Positions 1 through 5,554 are shown, numbered from the stretch's first letter. The stretch: DNA of 5,596 bases from Candidatus Krumholzibacteriia bacterium (GCA_029935695.1 JAOZJV010000266.1:1-5596); one strand, 5' to 3'. The notes: a model not told the origin generated them from the sequence alone. Numbers and translations are program-made.

Positions 1-1
1 T

Positions 2-349
2 CTGGTGGTCGGTGGCATTGTGCTGATGAATATCATGCTCGTGTCGGTGACGGAACGCACCCGTGAAGTGGGCGTGCGCAAAGCGTTGGGGGCCCCCCGG
101 CGTTCCATTTTGTGGCAGTTCATGGTGGAGGCCGTAACCCTCTCTCTGGTGGGAGGTGTGCTGGGGATTCTCATTGGCGTGATGATTGCGTGGGGTATAT
201 CCCTGGTCTCGCCCCTGCCCTTTGCGGTGGCCGGCTGGTCCTTTGTGCTGGGGCTTGTGACGACCTTTATCATCGGCGTCGTCTTCGGGACGGTTCCCGC
301 CTGGAAGGCCGCTGGGCTGGATCCGGTGGAGGCACTTTATCATGAATGA
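2..349 (+). CDS. MacB/FtsX-family ABC transporter permease, C-terminal part (5' end outside window)
   Basis: The reading frame is open from the window edge to TGA at 347-349, so only the last ~115 residues are present. They match the FtsX-like C-terminal domain of MacB-type permeases. The tail of a membrane helix (GGIVLMNIMLVSV) is followed by the cytoplasmic signature ERTREVGVRKALGA, which in this family lies next to the ATPase-coupling surface. Two further hydrophobic helices follow (about AVTLSLVGGVLGILIGVMIA and FVLGLVTTFIIGVVFG), then the typical ending PAWKAAGLDPVEAL. The family does not pump substrate through the membrane. It transmits ATP-driven motion to periplasmic partners for export of lipoproteins, peptides, macrolides or siderophores. 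The substrate here cannot be told. The stop overlaps the start of the next permease, which implies an operon and translational coupling. The family call is secure. Whether the missing 5' part is a stand-alone permease or includes a fused ATPase, as in true MacB, is not visible. Confidence 0.93.
   Translation: MVVGGIVLMNIMLVSVTERTREVGVRKALGAPRRSILWQFMVEAVTLSLVGGVLGILIGVMIAWGISLVSPLPFAVAGWSFVLGLVTTFIIGVVFGTVPAWKAAGLDPVEALYHE
328..332 (+). promoter_or_regulatory. Ribosome binding site of the second permease, inside the first permease gene
   Basis: GGAGG lies 9 nt before the ATG at 342, within the last codons of the upstream permease. It supports ATG 342 as the start and an 8-nt overlap (342-349) between the two coding regions, the arrangement expected for coupled translation. 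Confidence 0.7.
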
Positions 350-1586
350 ACGCCGCACCCATCTGCGCTGGCAGGATACTTTTGAAATGGCCCTGCGCAC
401 CATTACGGGCAACTGGATGCGCAGCCTTTTGCTCATCCTCGGGGTGAGCATCGGGGTGACGACACTGTTGGGAATTTACACCATCGTCAACGGATTGAGC
501 CAGCGTATCCGGGATGATGTGGTGTCCAACAATCGGCCCTATATTTACGTGGCCCGGTTCAGCGGTCTCGGTGGTGAAGACCCGGAAAAACTGATGCGTC
601 GTCCCCAAATATTACCCGACTGCGACTGGGCCCTGCGCGAAGTTGATGGTGTGGAGCTGGTGGATTACCAGGTGTCCAACGGCAGTGGCATGGTTCTTAA
701 ATACCGTGAAGAGAAAACCAACTTTGTGCAGGCTTTCGGGTCATCGGAAAACTTCCCCTATATCTTCAGCATCAAGGTGGGGGAAGGCCGGTATTTTACC
801 GAAGGAGAAGTCAAGGCCCGGGAGCGTGTGTGCGTGCTGGGTTACGGCCCGGCCAAGGATCTCTTCCCCAAGCGCGACCCCATCGGCAAGGTCATTCGAA
901 TTTTCGGCAAACCTTACCGCATTGTAGGGACCATGCAGGAGCGCGGATCCATCATCGGTGCCATGGGCGATAACTATGTCTGCACACCGTGGACGACCTT
1001 CGAAAAAGATGGTCTGCACGAAGGGATGGAAGATCGCAACATCGCCGTGACGGTGCTGCCTGGTTACGAAACGGAGGATGTGGTTTCCAATATTACCGGT
1101 GCGTTGCGTCAGGTGCGCCGCCTGCGGCCAGGCCAGGAAAATGATTTTTCCGTTGAGACCAGTGAAGCCTTTGGTGAACTCATCGACAAAGTGACCGGGG
1201 GCATTGCCATGGTGCTGGTGGTGCTTTCATCCATCGGGTTGTTGGTGGGGGGCATTGGTGTGATGAACATCATGCTGATATCGGTGGCCGAACGGACCCG
1301 GGAAATTGGGGTGCGCATGGCCGTGGGGGCCCGGCGCAAGGAAGTCCTGGAGCAGGTGCTGATCGAGGCGGGAATTCTCACGGGCATTGGTGGAGTGGTG
1401 GGCATTGGATTGGGTTATCTGGCCTCATACGGCATGACAAAAATTTTACGCTTTCCCTTTGAAATTAATCCTGTGGTGACTGTTGGTGCTGCCTTGTTCT
1501 CTATTTCCATCGGTCTGTTTTTTGGATTATATCCGGCGAACAAGGCCGCCCGTATGGATCCGGTTGTGGCTTTGGGCCGGGAATGA
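342..1586 (+). CDS. MacB/FtsX-family ABC transporter permease (MacB-like, 414 aa)
   Basis: This is a complete permease of the MacB type, lacking the N-terminal ATPase domain of E. coli MacB. It has a short cytoplasmic amphipathic start (MNERRTHLRWQDTFEMALRT), a first membrane helix at about residues 27-50 (SLLLILGVSIGVTTLLGIYT) and a large periplasmic domain at ~52-285 (MacB_PCD type, with the segment DPIGKVIRIFGKPYRIVGTM). The FtsX domain has helices at ~286-312, ~338-363 and ~377-396. The cytoplasmic loop AERTREIGVRMAVGARR (316-332) and the ending PANKAARMDPVVAL are family hallmarks. The length (~400 aa) is normal for a stand-alone permease. It overlaps the preceding permease by 8 nt, and the two resemble each other in their FtsX domains. 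They probably form a heterodimer served by a separate MacB-like ATPase and a MacA-like adaptor encoded upstream of the window (inference). It is the last gene of its operon, with a strong hairpin directly after the stop. Substrate unknown. Confidence 0.93.
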   Translation: MNERRTHLRWQDTFEMALRTITGNWMRSLLLILGVSIGVTTLLGIYTIVNGLSQRIRDDVVSNNRPYIYVARFSGLGGEDPEKLMRRPQILPDCDWALREVDGVELVDYQVSNGSGMVLKYREEKTNFVQAFGSSENFPYIFSIKVGEGRYFTEGEVKARERVCVLGYGPAKDLFPKRDPIGKVIRIFGKPYRIVGTMQERGSIIGAMGDNYVCTPWTTFEKDGLHEGMEDRNIAVTVLPGYETEDVVSNITGALRQVRRLRPGQENDFSVETSEAFGELIDKVTGGIAMVLVVLSSIGLLVGGIGVMNIMLISVAERTREIGVRMAVGARRKEVLEQVLIEAGILTGIGGVVGIGLGYLASYGMTKILRFPFEINPVVTVGAALFSISIGLFFGLYPANKAARMDPVVALGRE

Positions 1587-1621
1587 GAAAAGCCCGGTCT
1601 CTGCACGAGACCGGGCTTTTC
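1587..1621. terminator. Bidirectional rho-independent terminator between convergent genes
   Basis: This is a perfect 15-bp inverted repeat (GAAAAGCCCGGTCTC / GAGACCGGGCTTTTC) with a 5-nt TGCAC loop. The GC-rich stem core is flanked by AAAA on the left and TTTT on the right, so a U-tract follows the stem on either strand. It begins one base after the TGA of the permease gene (1584-1586) and ends 11 bases beyond the TAG of the convergent chemoreceptor gene (complement of 1633-1635). It can therefore terminate both. Confidence 0.92.
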
Positions 1622-1632
1622 TTACGTTATTT

Positions 1633-4455
1633 CTACAATTCAATCATCATGTCATCATCAAGTGGAATAACCACATCAGCAGGCCGTTTGCCTCCCGAAG
1701 GAATCGCGGTCCCAAAAGTGACGGCCTGAGGGGCCGGCGCCGCTGCAACTGGTGCAGATTTCTTAAATTTGGACATGAACGTTCCGCCGCCAGAACCTGA
1801 GTCCTGACCATAATCCATGGCCGGGGTCTCTCCTTCTGAAGTGCCGGAGATGATGGCCACCAGACGCTGGACCAGGCTTTGCATTTCGCCGGCCTGGGCA
1901 GACATTTCTTCTGCGGCAGAGGCCGACTCTTCAGCTCCGGCTGCATTGCTCTGGGTGACGGAATCCAACTGAGACACCGCGGTGTTGATTTCGCCCACGC
2001 TGCGGGACTGATCCTCGGCACTGTTGGCGACTTCCTGAATCAGGTTGGACACTTCCATGATGCCCTCAACAACTTCTCCGAGAATGGTGGAAACATCACC
2101 GGTGGCGGTAACACCAAGATTGGAATTTTCCTGGGAATCGGCGATGAGTTCGGCAGTGCCTTTGGCGGCTTCGGCGCTGCGCTGGGCCAGATTCCGCACT
2201 TCTTCGGCCACAACGGCGAAGCCCTTGCCCGCGTCCCCGGCCCGGGCTGCTTCAACAGCCGCATTCAATGCCAGCAGGTTGGTTTGGAAAGCAATTTCAT
2301 CAATGGTTTTGATGATTTTCGCAGTTTCATCGGACGAAATCTTGATCTTTTCCATGGCCTCGTTCAACTGACCCATGGCCGATTGCCCACGCTCAGCCTG
2401 AACCTTGGCTTCCTGGGATTTGCTGTTGGCCTGTTGGGTGTTCGTGGCACTGGTTTTGGTGCCTGCCGCCATGATCTCAAGGGAGGCCGATGTTTCTTCC
2501 AGACTGGATGCCTGTTCACTGGCTCCTTCTGCCAACTGCTGGCTGGCCGAGGAAACCTGGCCTGAGGCACTGGCGACCTGGTCGGCACCAGCCTGCATGC
2601 CGGAAATCACACTGTTGATGGGGCCGGTGATGGAGCGAGCCATCATAATAGCCACACCGATGATGGCCAGGATACCCACCAGGGCGATGACCAACATTAT
2701 TTTCATCAGGGCGTTAGCGGCGGTAAAGGCTTCCGATTTGTCGATCTCGGCCACCAGGGCCCAGGTCAGATCGCCGACCTTAACCGGAGAGTAGGAAGCC
2801 AGAACGATGTTGTCCTTGCCGGAAATCACATGGGTGTAATCGGGGCCAATGAGACTGCCTTTTTGGCCGGCAAGGGCCGCGTCGATCTGTTCGCTTTTGG
2901 CCAGATTGTTTTTTCCGAAGGATCCGGCCACGGAGAAATTTTCAGGATCCAGGAAAGAGTCTGAGCGCATTTTATTGTCGGAACCCACCAGGTAGGTTTC
3001 GCCACTTTTGCCAAGGCCTTCACGCTGCTGCATGATGCCGTTGATAGCCTCGAGAGAAAGTTGCAGGCCGATGACCAATTCCACTTCACCATTGTGGGTG
3101 AAGGGTTGGGCAATAAAGGCAGATGGAGCACCGTTGCTGGGGGCATAAGGTGCGAAGTCTGCAATACCGAAAGATTTTGTCTGAATAACATTACGAGCCA
3201 GCTCACCAAGATTGGAACTGGCATATTTACCGTCCACAAAGTTGGTCTGGTAATCGGCTTCCTGGGTGACGGTGTAGAAGGCATAACCATCAGGGTTCAT
3301 CAGGAACAAATCGTAATACCCGTACATTTCAATGTATTTCGCAAAGTAATATTCACCATTTTCATCTTTGGGGCAAAGAGCTTCGGCCACATCCATTTCA
3401 GCCAGCAGGGCCCACTTGCGGTCGCCGACAGTGACAGGAGTCCAGGCAGACAGAACCGGGTTCCCATTGTAGTCTTGGATAACTTTGGTTTTGGTGGAAC
3501 CTTGGAGACAGGCCTGAACCGCTTCGGTGTCGGCTTTGCCTTTGGTGGGGTTCTTGAAAGACCCGATGATGGAATGGTTTACTGGATCAAGGAAAGAATC
3601 CGACCTCATGAGCAGATCCTGACCCACCAGGTAGGTCTCTCCGGTTTCGCCCAGCCCTGTGCGGTCACCCAGGATTTCATTGATGGAATCAGCGGGGATC
3701 TGCAAAGCAACCACGCCAATCACAGATCCATCATTGAGGATGGGAGCCGCTACAAATTGCGCGGGAGCACCGGCACTTGGGGCGTACGGGGCCATGTCTG
3801 AAAGGTAAACTTTGCCATTTTTAGCGGCAGCCCAAGCATCTTTCAGGGTGCCCAGTTGGGCGGTGCTGGTCTGCTTTCCAAAATCACCTTCCTTGTATAC
3901 GGTGAAGATGATATCACCCTTGTCTGCATCCATCAGGAACAGATCGTAATACCCATATTCTTCCATGTAGTTCCTGAAACTCTCAAAATACATATCGTGC
4001 ACAATCTCATAACCAAAAGGGGATTCGAATTGAAAATTCCCGCTACCCGAATAGGACCCGGCACTGGAGCCACCGCCTTCGGTAAAAGCCCTGGAAAGCT
4101 CATTGTAAGCTTCCCGGGTGTGGGGATTGGCGGCCAGAACTTTGGCATCGCCCAACCTCTCGGAAAAGAATCGCTCAATCTGGTGAGCTTTGAGATCTCT
4201 GGAAACTTCCAGTTTATCCACGGCATCCCGGCGCATGGTGCCAACGGTTTCGACCAGCACACCCATATCCCCTTCACGTTCCCCGAAGAAACTTTCAATC
4301 TGCGCCGTTTTGATGGCATTGATCGAATCTAACTGGTTGAATGCCAATTGTTTCAGGCCGGCCTGGGATTTAATCAGTGAAACGGTGCCCATCGTGGCAA
4401 AGGGAATCACTCCCACTGCGAGGAAAACCACCAGTAATTTTGTGCTCAGTTTCAT
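1633..4455 (-). CDS. Methyl-accepting chemotaxis protein with tandemly duplicated Cache-like sensor (940 aa)
   Basis: A transmembrane chemoreceptor that senses a periplasmic ligand and controls CheA through CheW. TM1 is at about residues 5-28. Two related helical segments follow (48-70 and 88-110, each QIE-x-FF-x-ER-x-GD), then a Gly/Ser-rich patch (127-139). Two tandem ~195-residue sensor units come next (167-359 and 378-576). Each runs from YGYYDLFLM through APYAPS-x-GAP, GETYLVG and MRSDSFLDP to VGD-x-x-WAL-x-AE. TM2 is at ~583-605. HAMP is reduced to a short ARSITGPINSVISG junction. The signalling domain is at ~620-868, with the hairpin tip IAFQTNLLALNAAVEAARAG at 721-740 and GKGFAVVAEEVRNLAQRSA after it. 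Two segments fit the methylation-site consensus (649-658 and 838-847). The Ala/Pro-rich tail ends in VIPLDDDMMIEL and has no NWETF-type CheR pentapeptide. The ligand is unknown. ATG 4455 is preferred over an in-frame TTG at 4485 because the hydrophobic signal anchor begins immediately and an AAGGA motif precedes it. Confidence 0.96.
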   Translation of the reverse strand: MKLSTKLLVVFLAVGVIPFATMGTVSLIKSQAGLKQLAFNQLDSINAIKTAQIESFFGEREGDMGVLVETVGTMRRDAVDKLEVSRDLKAHQIERFFSERLGDAKVLAANPHTREAYNELSRAFTEGGGSSAGSYSGSGNFQFESPFGYEIVHDMYFESFRNYMEEYGYYDLFLMDADKGDIIFTVYKEGDFGKQTSTAQLGTLKDAWAAAKNGKVYLSDMAPYAPSAGAPAQFVAAPILNDGSVIGVVALQIPADSINEILGDRTGLGETGETYLVGQDLLMRSDSFLDPVNHSIIGSFKNPTKGKADTEAVQACLQGSTKTKVIQDYNGNPVLSAWTPVTVGDRKWALLAEMDVAEALCPKDENGEYYFAKYIEMYGYYDLFLMNPDGYAFYTVTQEADYQTNFVDGKYASSNLGELARNVIQTKSFGIADFAPYAPSNGAPSAFIAQPFTHNGEVELVIGLQLSLEAINGIMQQREGLGKSGETYLVGSDNKMRSDSFLDPENFSVAGSFGKNNLAKSEQIDAALAGQKGSLIGPDYTHVISGKDNIVLASYSPVKVGDLTWALVAEIDKSEAFTAANALMKIMLVIALVGILAIIGVAIMMARSITGPINSVISGMQAGADQVASASGQVSSASQQLAEGASEQASSLEETSASLEIMAAGTKTSATNTQQANSKSQEAKVQAERGQSAMGQLNEAMEKIKISSDETAKIIKTIDEIAFQTNLLALNAAVEAARAGDAGKGFAVVAEEVRNLAQRSAEAAKGTAELIADSQENSNLGVTATGDVSTILGEVVEGIMEVSNLIQEVANSAEDQSRSVGEINTAVSQLDSVTQSNAAGAEESASAAEEMSAQAGEMQSLVQRLVAIISGTSEGETPAMDYGQDSGSGGGTFMSKFKKSAPVAAAPAPQAVTFGTAIPSGGKRPADVVIPLDDDMMIEL
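2728..3324 (-). repeat. Sensor unit 2 of the chemoreceptor (second copy of tandem duplication)
   Basis: Encodes residues 378-576, the membrane-proximal copy. Similarity to unit 1 is visible in the DNA too. Positions 3298-3321 match 3931-3954 at 23 of 24 bases, and the 15-mer ACCCACCAGGTAGGT occurs at 2983-2997 and 3622-3636. The rest has diverged and contains small indels, since the shift changes from 211 to 213 to 217 residues. Confidence 0.8.
3379..3957 (-). repeat. Sensor unit 1 of the chemoreceptor (first copy of tandem duplication)
   Basis: Encodes residues 167-359. It aligns with the second unit through YGYYDLFLM, APYAPS, GETYLVG, MRSDSFLDP and the VGD-WAL-AE ending, at a shift of 211 to 217 residues. 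It probably folds as a double-Cache module: a distal half up to about residue 260 and a proximal half containing GETYLVG-x-D. That fold assignment rests on motif resemblance only. Confidence 0.8.
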
Positions 4456-4465
4456 CGGAGAACCA

Positions 4466-4470
4466 TCCTT
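4466..4470 (-). promoter_or_regulatory. Ribosome binding site deciding the chemoreceptor start
   Basis: On the minus strand AAGGA (complement of TCCTT at 4466-4470) stands 10 nt before ATG 4455. The spacing is slightly long but usable. The alternative TTG start at 4485 would place this motif inside the coding region and add ten polar residues ahead of the membrane anchor. Confidence 0.6.
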
Positions 4471-4516
4471 GGGTGTCGAAGGCAATTGTCTAATTTTCGT
4501 GATCAGGGCTTTGGGG

Positions 4517-4522
4517 ATTATC
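4517..4522 (-). promoter_or_regulatory. Possible -10 element for the chemoreceptor gene
   Basis: Read leftward the sequence is GATAAT, 5 of 6 matches to TATAAT, 61 bp before the chemoreceptor ATG. No acceptable -35 is found 15-18 bp further upstream. I also found no match to the FliA (sigma-28) or sigma-54 promoter consensus on this strand of the spacer. It is only a weak candidate. Confidence 0.25.
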
Positions 4523-4547
4523 CTTGTACTTCACTGTTTTCGGCGCC

Positions 4548-4602
4548 TAAGGGAATTCCTTAATGAGGAGATCCCCTCGTTTACCTAGGAGAAACCCTAG
4601 GT
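4548..4602. repeat. Cluster of three small inverted repeats in the divergent spacer
   Basis: Three inverted repeats follow one another in 55 bp. TAAGG/CCTTA (4548-4552/4558-4562) has a 5-nt gap. GAGG/CCTC (4565-4568/4575-4578) has a 6-nt gap. ACCTAGG/CCTAGGT (4583-4589/4596-4602) has a 6-nt gap. The last is the strongest: 7 perfect base pairs, each arm containing the palindrome CCTAGG, with the palindromes 12 bp apart. They lie between the divergent chemoreceptor and carbonic anhydrase genes, just upstream of the likely anhydrase promoter, so an operator role is possible. No regulator is encoded nearby to support it. Confidence 0.45.
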
Positions 4603-4613
4603 TCAATTTTTCA

Positions 4614-4642
4614 TTACCCAAAAATGGTGATGGTGTTATGAT
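4614..4642 (+). promoter_or_regulatory. Candidate extended -10 promoter of the carbonic anhydrase gene
   Basis: TATGAT at 4637-4642 matches the -10 consensus at 5 of 6 bases and is preceded by TG one base away (4634-4635), the extended -10 motif. TTACCC at 4614-4619 is a poor -35 (3 of 6) at 17-bp spacing, which an extended -10 can compensate. Transcription would start near 4649 and give a leader of about 30 nt. Confidence 0.5.
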
Positions 4643-4667
4643 CATTGATCTTGAATATCAACAACTT

Positions 4668-4671
4668 GGAG
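4668..4671 (+). promoter_or_regulatory. Ribosome binding site of the carbonic anhydrase gene
   Basis: GGAG sits 7 nt before ATG 4679, standard spacing. It supports that start over the upstream ATGs at 4624, 4630 and 4638, which are out of frame or quickly stopped. Confidence 0.7.
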
Positions 4672-4678
4672 CGGTGTT

Positions 4679-5302
4679 ATGGATAAACTCTTCAAAGGCA
4701 TTCTCGATTTCCAATCAGATGATTTCGAGGCGCATCGGGATCTTTTCAGCGAACTGGGTCGAGGGCAAAGCCCTCACACCCTTTTTATTGGCTGCAGTGA
4801 CTCACGGGTGGTGCCCACTCTGATCACCCAAACCAATCCGGGTGAACTTTTCATTGTGCGCAACATCGCCAACATTGTGCCGCCTTATAATTTGCATGAA
4901 CAGTTCGTGGGCACAGCCTCATTGATTGAATACGCGGTGCTGAGTCTTGATGTGGACACAATTGTCGTCTGCGGACACAGTAATTGCGGTGGGTGTTATG
5001 CCTTGAATCAACCCCCTGAAACCTTGGATCACATGCCCAATTTGCGCATGTGGCTGGATATCATCAGTGAGGTACCCGGCAGGGTGAACCGTCTAATGAC
5101 CGGGGACAGCCAGGCCGAGCGGGAGTGGATCACCGAAGAGGTGAATATTCTCGTGCAGATGAAAAACCTGCTGACCTATCCTTTTGTCAAAGAACGGGTG
5201 GATGCGGGGTCATTGAAGATTCTGGGCTGGTATTACATCATCGAAACCGGCGAGGTGTTCAACTTCAACGATGAGGCGGGGCATTTTGAATTGGTAGAAT
5301 AA
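4679..5302 (+). CDS. Beta-class carbonic anhydrase (207 aa)
   Basis: Catalyses reversible hydration of CO2 to bicarbonate with a zinc ion, in the cytoplasm. The zinc ligands are visible: Cys39 and Asp41 in GCSDSRVV, and His100 and Cys103 in CGHSNCGG. Arg43, the partner of the catalytic Asp, is present. GELFIVRNIANIVPPY (55-70) and ASLIEYAVLSLDVDTIVVCGH (80-100) are typical of the family, as is the C-terminal NLLTYPFVKERVDAGSLKILGW-YY-IIETGEVFNF pattern (163-196). The length is normal and there is no signal peptide. Position 36 is Phe where the allosteric E. coli/Haemophilus type II enzymes have Trp39, which suggests the non-allosteric type (inference from recalled alignment). It stands alone: divergent from the chemoreceptor, with its own promoter and no transporter or urease/cyanase partner beside it. 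A housekeeping role in supplying bicarbonate for carboxylations or in pH balance is therefore most likely. It is of the same family as E. coli can/cynT, but I cannot choose a symbol. Confidence 0.96.
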   Translation: MDKLFKGILDFQSDDFEAHRDLFSELGRGQSPHTLFIGCSDSRVVPTLITQTNPGELFIVRNIANIVPPYNLHEQFVGTASLIEYAVLSLDVDTIVVCGHSNCGGCYALNQPPETLDHMPNLRMWLDIISEVPGRVNRLMTGDSQAEREWITEEVNILVQMKNLLTYPFVKERVDAGSLKILGWYYIIETGEVFNFNDEAGHFELVE

Positions 5303-5371
5303 GTTGTGTTTTTAGCAGTTTGTTTTCAAAATAAAAAGCATTGATTTTGATAATCGATTCCACGGTTTAGC

Positions 5372-5401
5372 TTAAAAGTCGACTATATTGGTATTGATAA
5401 T
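5372..5401 (+). promoter_or_regulatory. Candidate sigma-70 promoter upstream of the last gene (distal)
   Basis: TTAAAA (5372-5377, 4 of 6 to TTGACA) and GATAAT (5396-5401, 5 of 6 to TATAAT) are separated by 18 bp in the AT-rich spacer after the carbonic anhydrase gene. The octamer TTGATAAT of this -10 also occurs at 5347-5354. It is a consensus-based guess in AT-rich DNA, where such matches arise easily. Confidence 0.3.
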
Positions 5402-5411
5402 GCAGACATTT

Positions 5412-5420
5412 TTATCCACA
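5412..5420 (+). promoter_or_regulatory. Perfect DnaA-box 9-mer (TTATCCACA)
   Basis: TTATCCACA is identical to the high-affinity E. coli DnaA box. It is the only copy I found in the spacer, so it does not define an origin. It overlaps the -35 of the proximal candidate promoter (5415-5443). A regulatory DnaA site for the following gene, or chance, are both possible. Confidence 0.35.
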
Positions 5421-5443
5421 AATCACCGGAAATGTGTCATAAT
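5415..5443 (+). promoter_or_regulatory. Candidate extended -10 promoter upstream of the last gene (proximal)
   Basis: TCCACA (5415-5420, 4 of 6 to TTGACA), a 17-bp spacer and CATAAT (5438-5443, 5 of 6 to TATAAT) are preceded by the extended -10 TG at 5435-5436. A transcript would start near 5450 and have a leader of about 105 nt before ATG 5555. I prefer it slightly over the distal candidate. The rest of the 5303-5554 spacer shows no gene. Confidence 0.4.
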
Positions 5444-5543
5444 AAGAAGTTGGGTTAGTTGATTTGCCACTTTCTCGGGGCAGAGATAAGAGTCATTGCC
5501 ATCTTCCCACAACAGTCGAATATCTATTTTTGCTCAATCCCTC

Positions 5544-5550
5544 AGGGGGG
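5544..5550 (+). promoter_or_regulatory. G-rich ribosome binding site of the last gene
   Basis: AGGGGGG lies 4 nt before ATG 5555. The AGGGGG part pairs with the anti-Shine-Dalgarno region allowing G-U pairs. It supports 5555 as a real start although only 14 codons follow. Confidence 0.55.
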
Positions 5551-5554
5551 AATC

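Noticed and set aside
1879..3801. Long open frames on the plus strand opposite the chemoreceptor (for example 1879-2565 and 3061-3801)
   Set aside because: They lie antisense to a highly conserved protein, their translations are Gly/Phe/His-rich mirror products of its codons, and none has a convincing ribosome binding site or known domain.
4456..4485. In-frame TTG at 4485 as the chemoreceptor start (ten more residues)
   Set aside because: The extra residues are polar, the frame then contains the AAGGA ribosome binding site, and ATG 4455 leads straight into the hydrophobic anchor.
4583..4610. The ACCTAGG/CCTAGGT hairpin as a rho-independent terminator (it is followed by ATTTTT)
   Set aside because: There is no rightward transcript upstream that needs terminating, the stem is only 7 bp, and the T-run is not adjacent to the stem.
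4624..4660. Short upstream reading frames before the carbonic anhydrase (ATGs at 4624, 4630, 4638)
   Set aside because: They lack ribosome binding sites. The 4624/4630 frame stops at once, and the 4638 ATG overlaps the proposed -10 and so would not be transcribed.
5309..5337. Terminator after the carbonic anhydrase gene (TTTTTA ... TAAAAA)
   Set aside because: The arms are only A and T, the loop is 17 nt long and there is no GC-rich stem. No convincing rho-independent terminator is visible there.
5303..5460. Replication origin in the AT-rich spacer with the DnaA box
   Set aside because: There is only one DnaA box, no box array, no repeated AT-rich 13-mers and no origin-associated gene in view.
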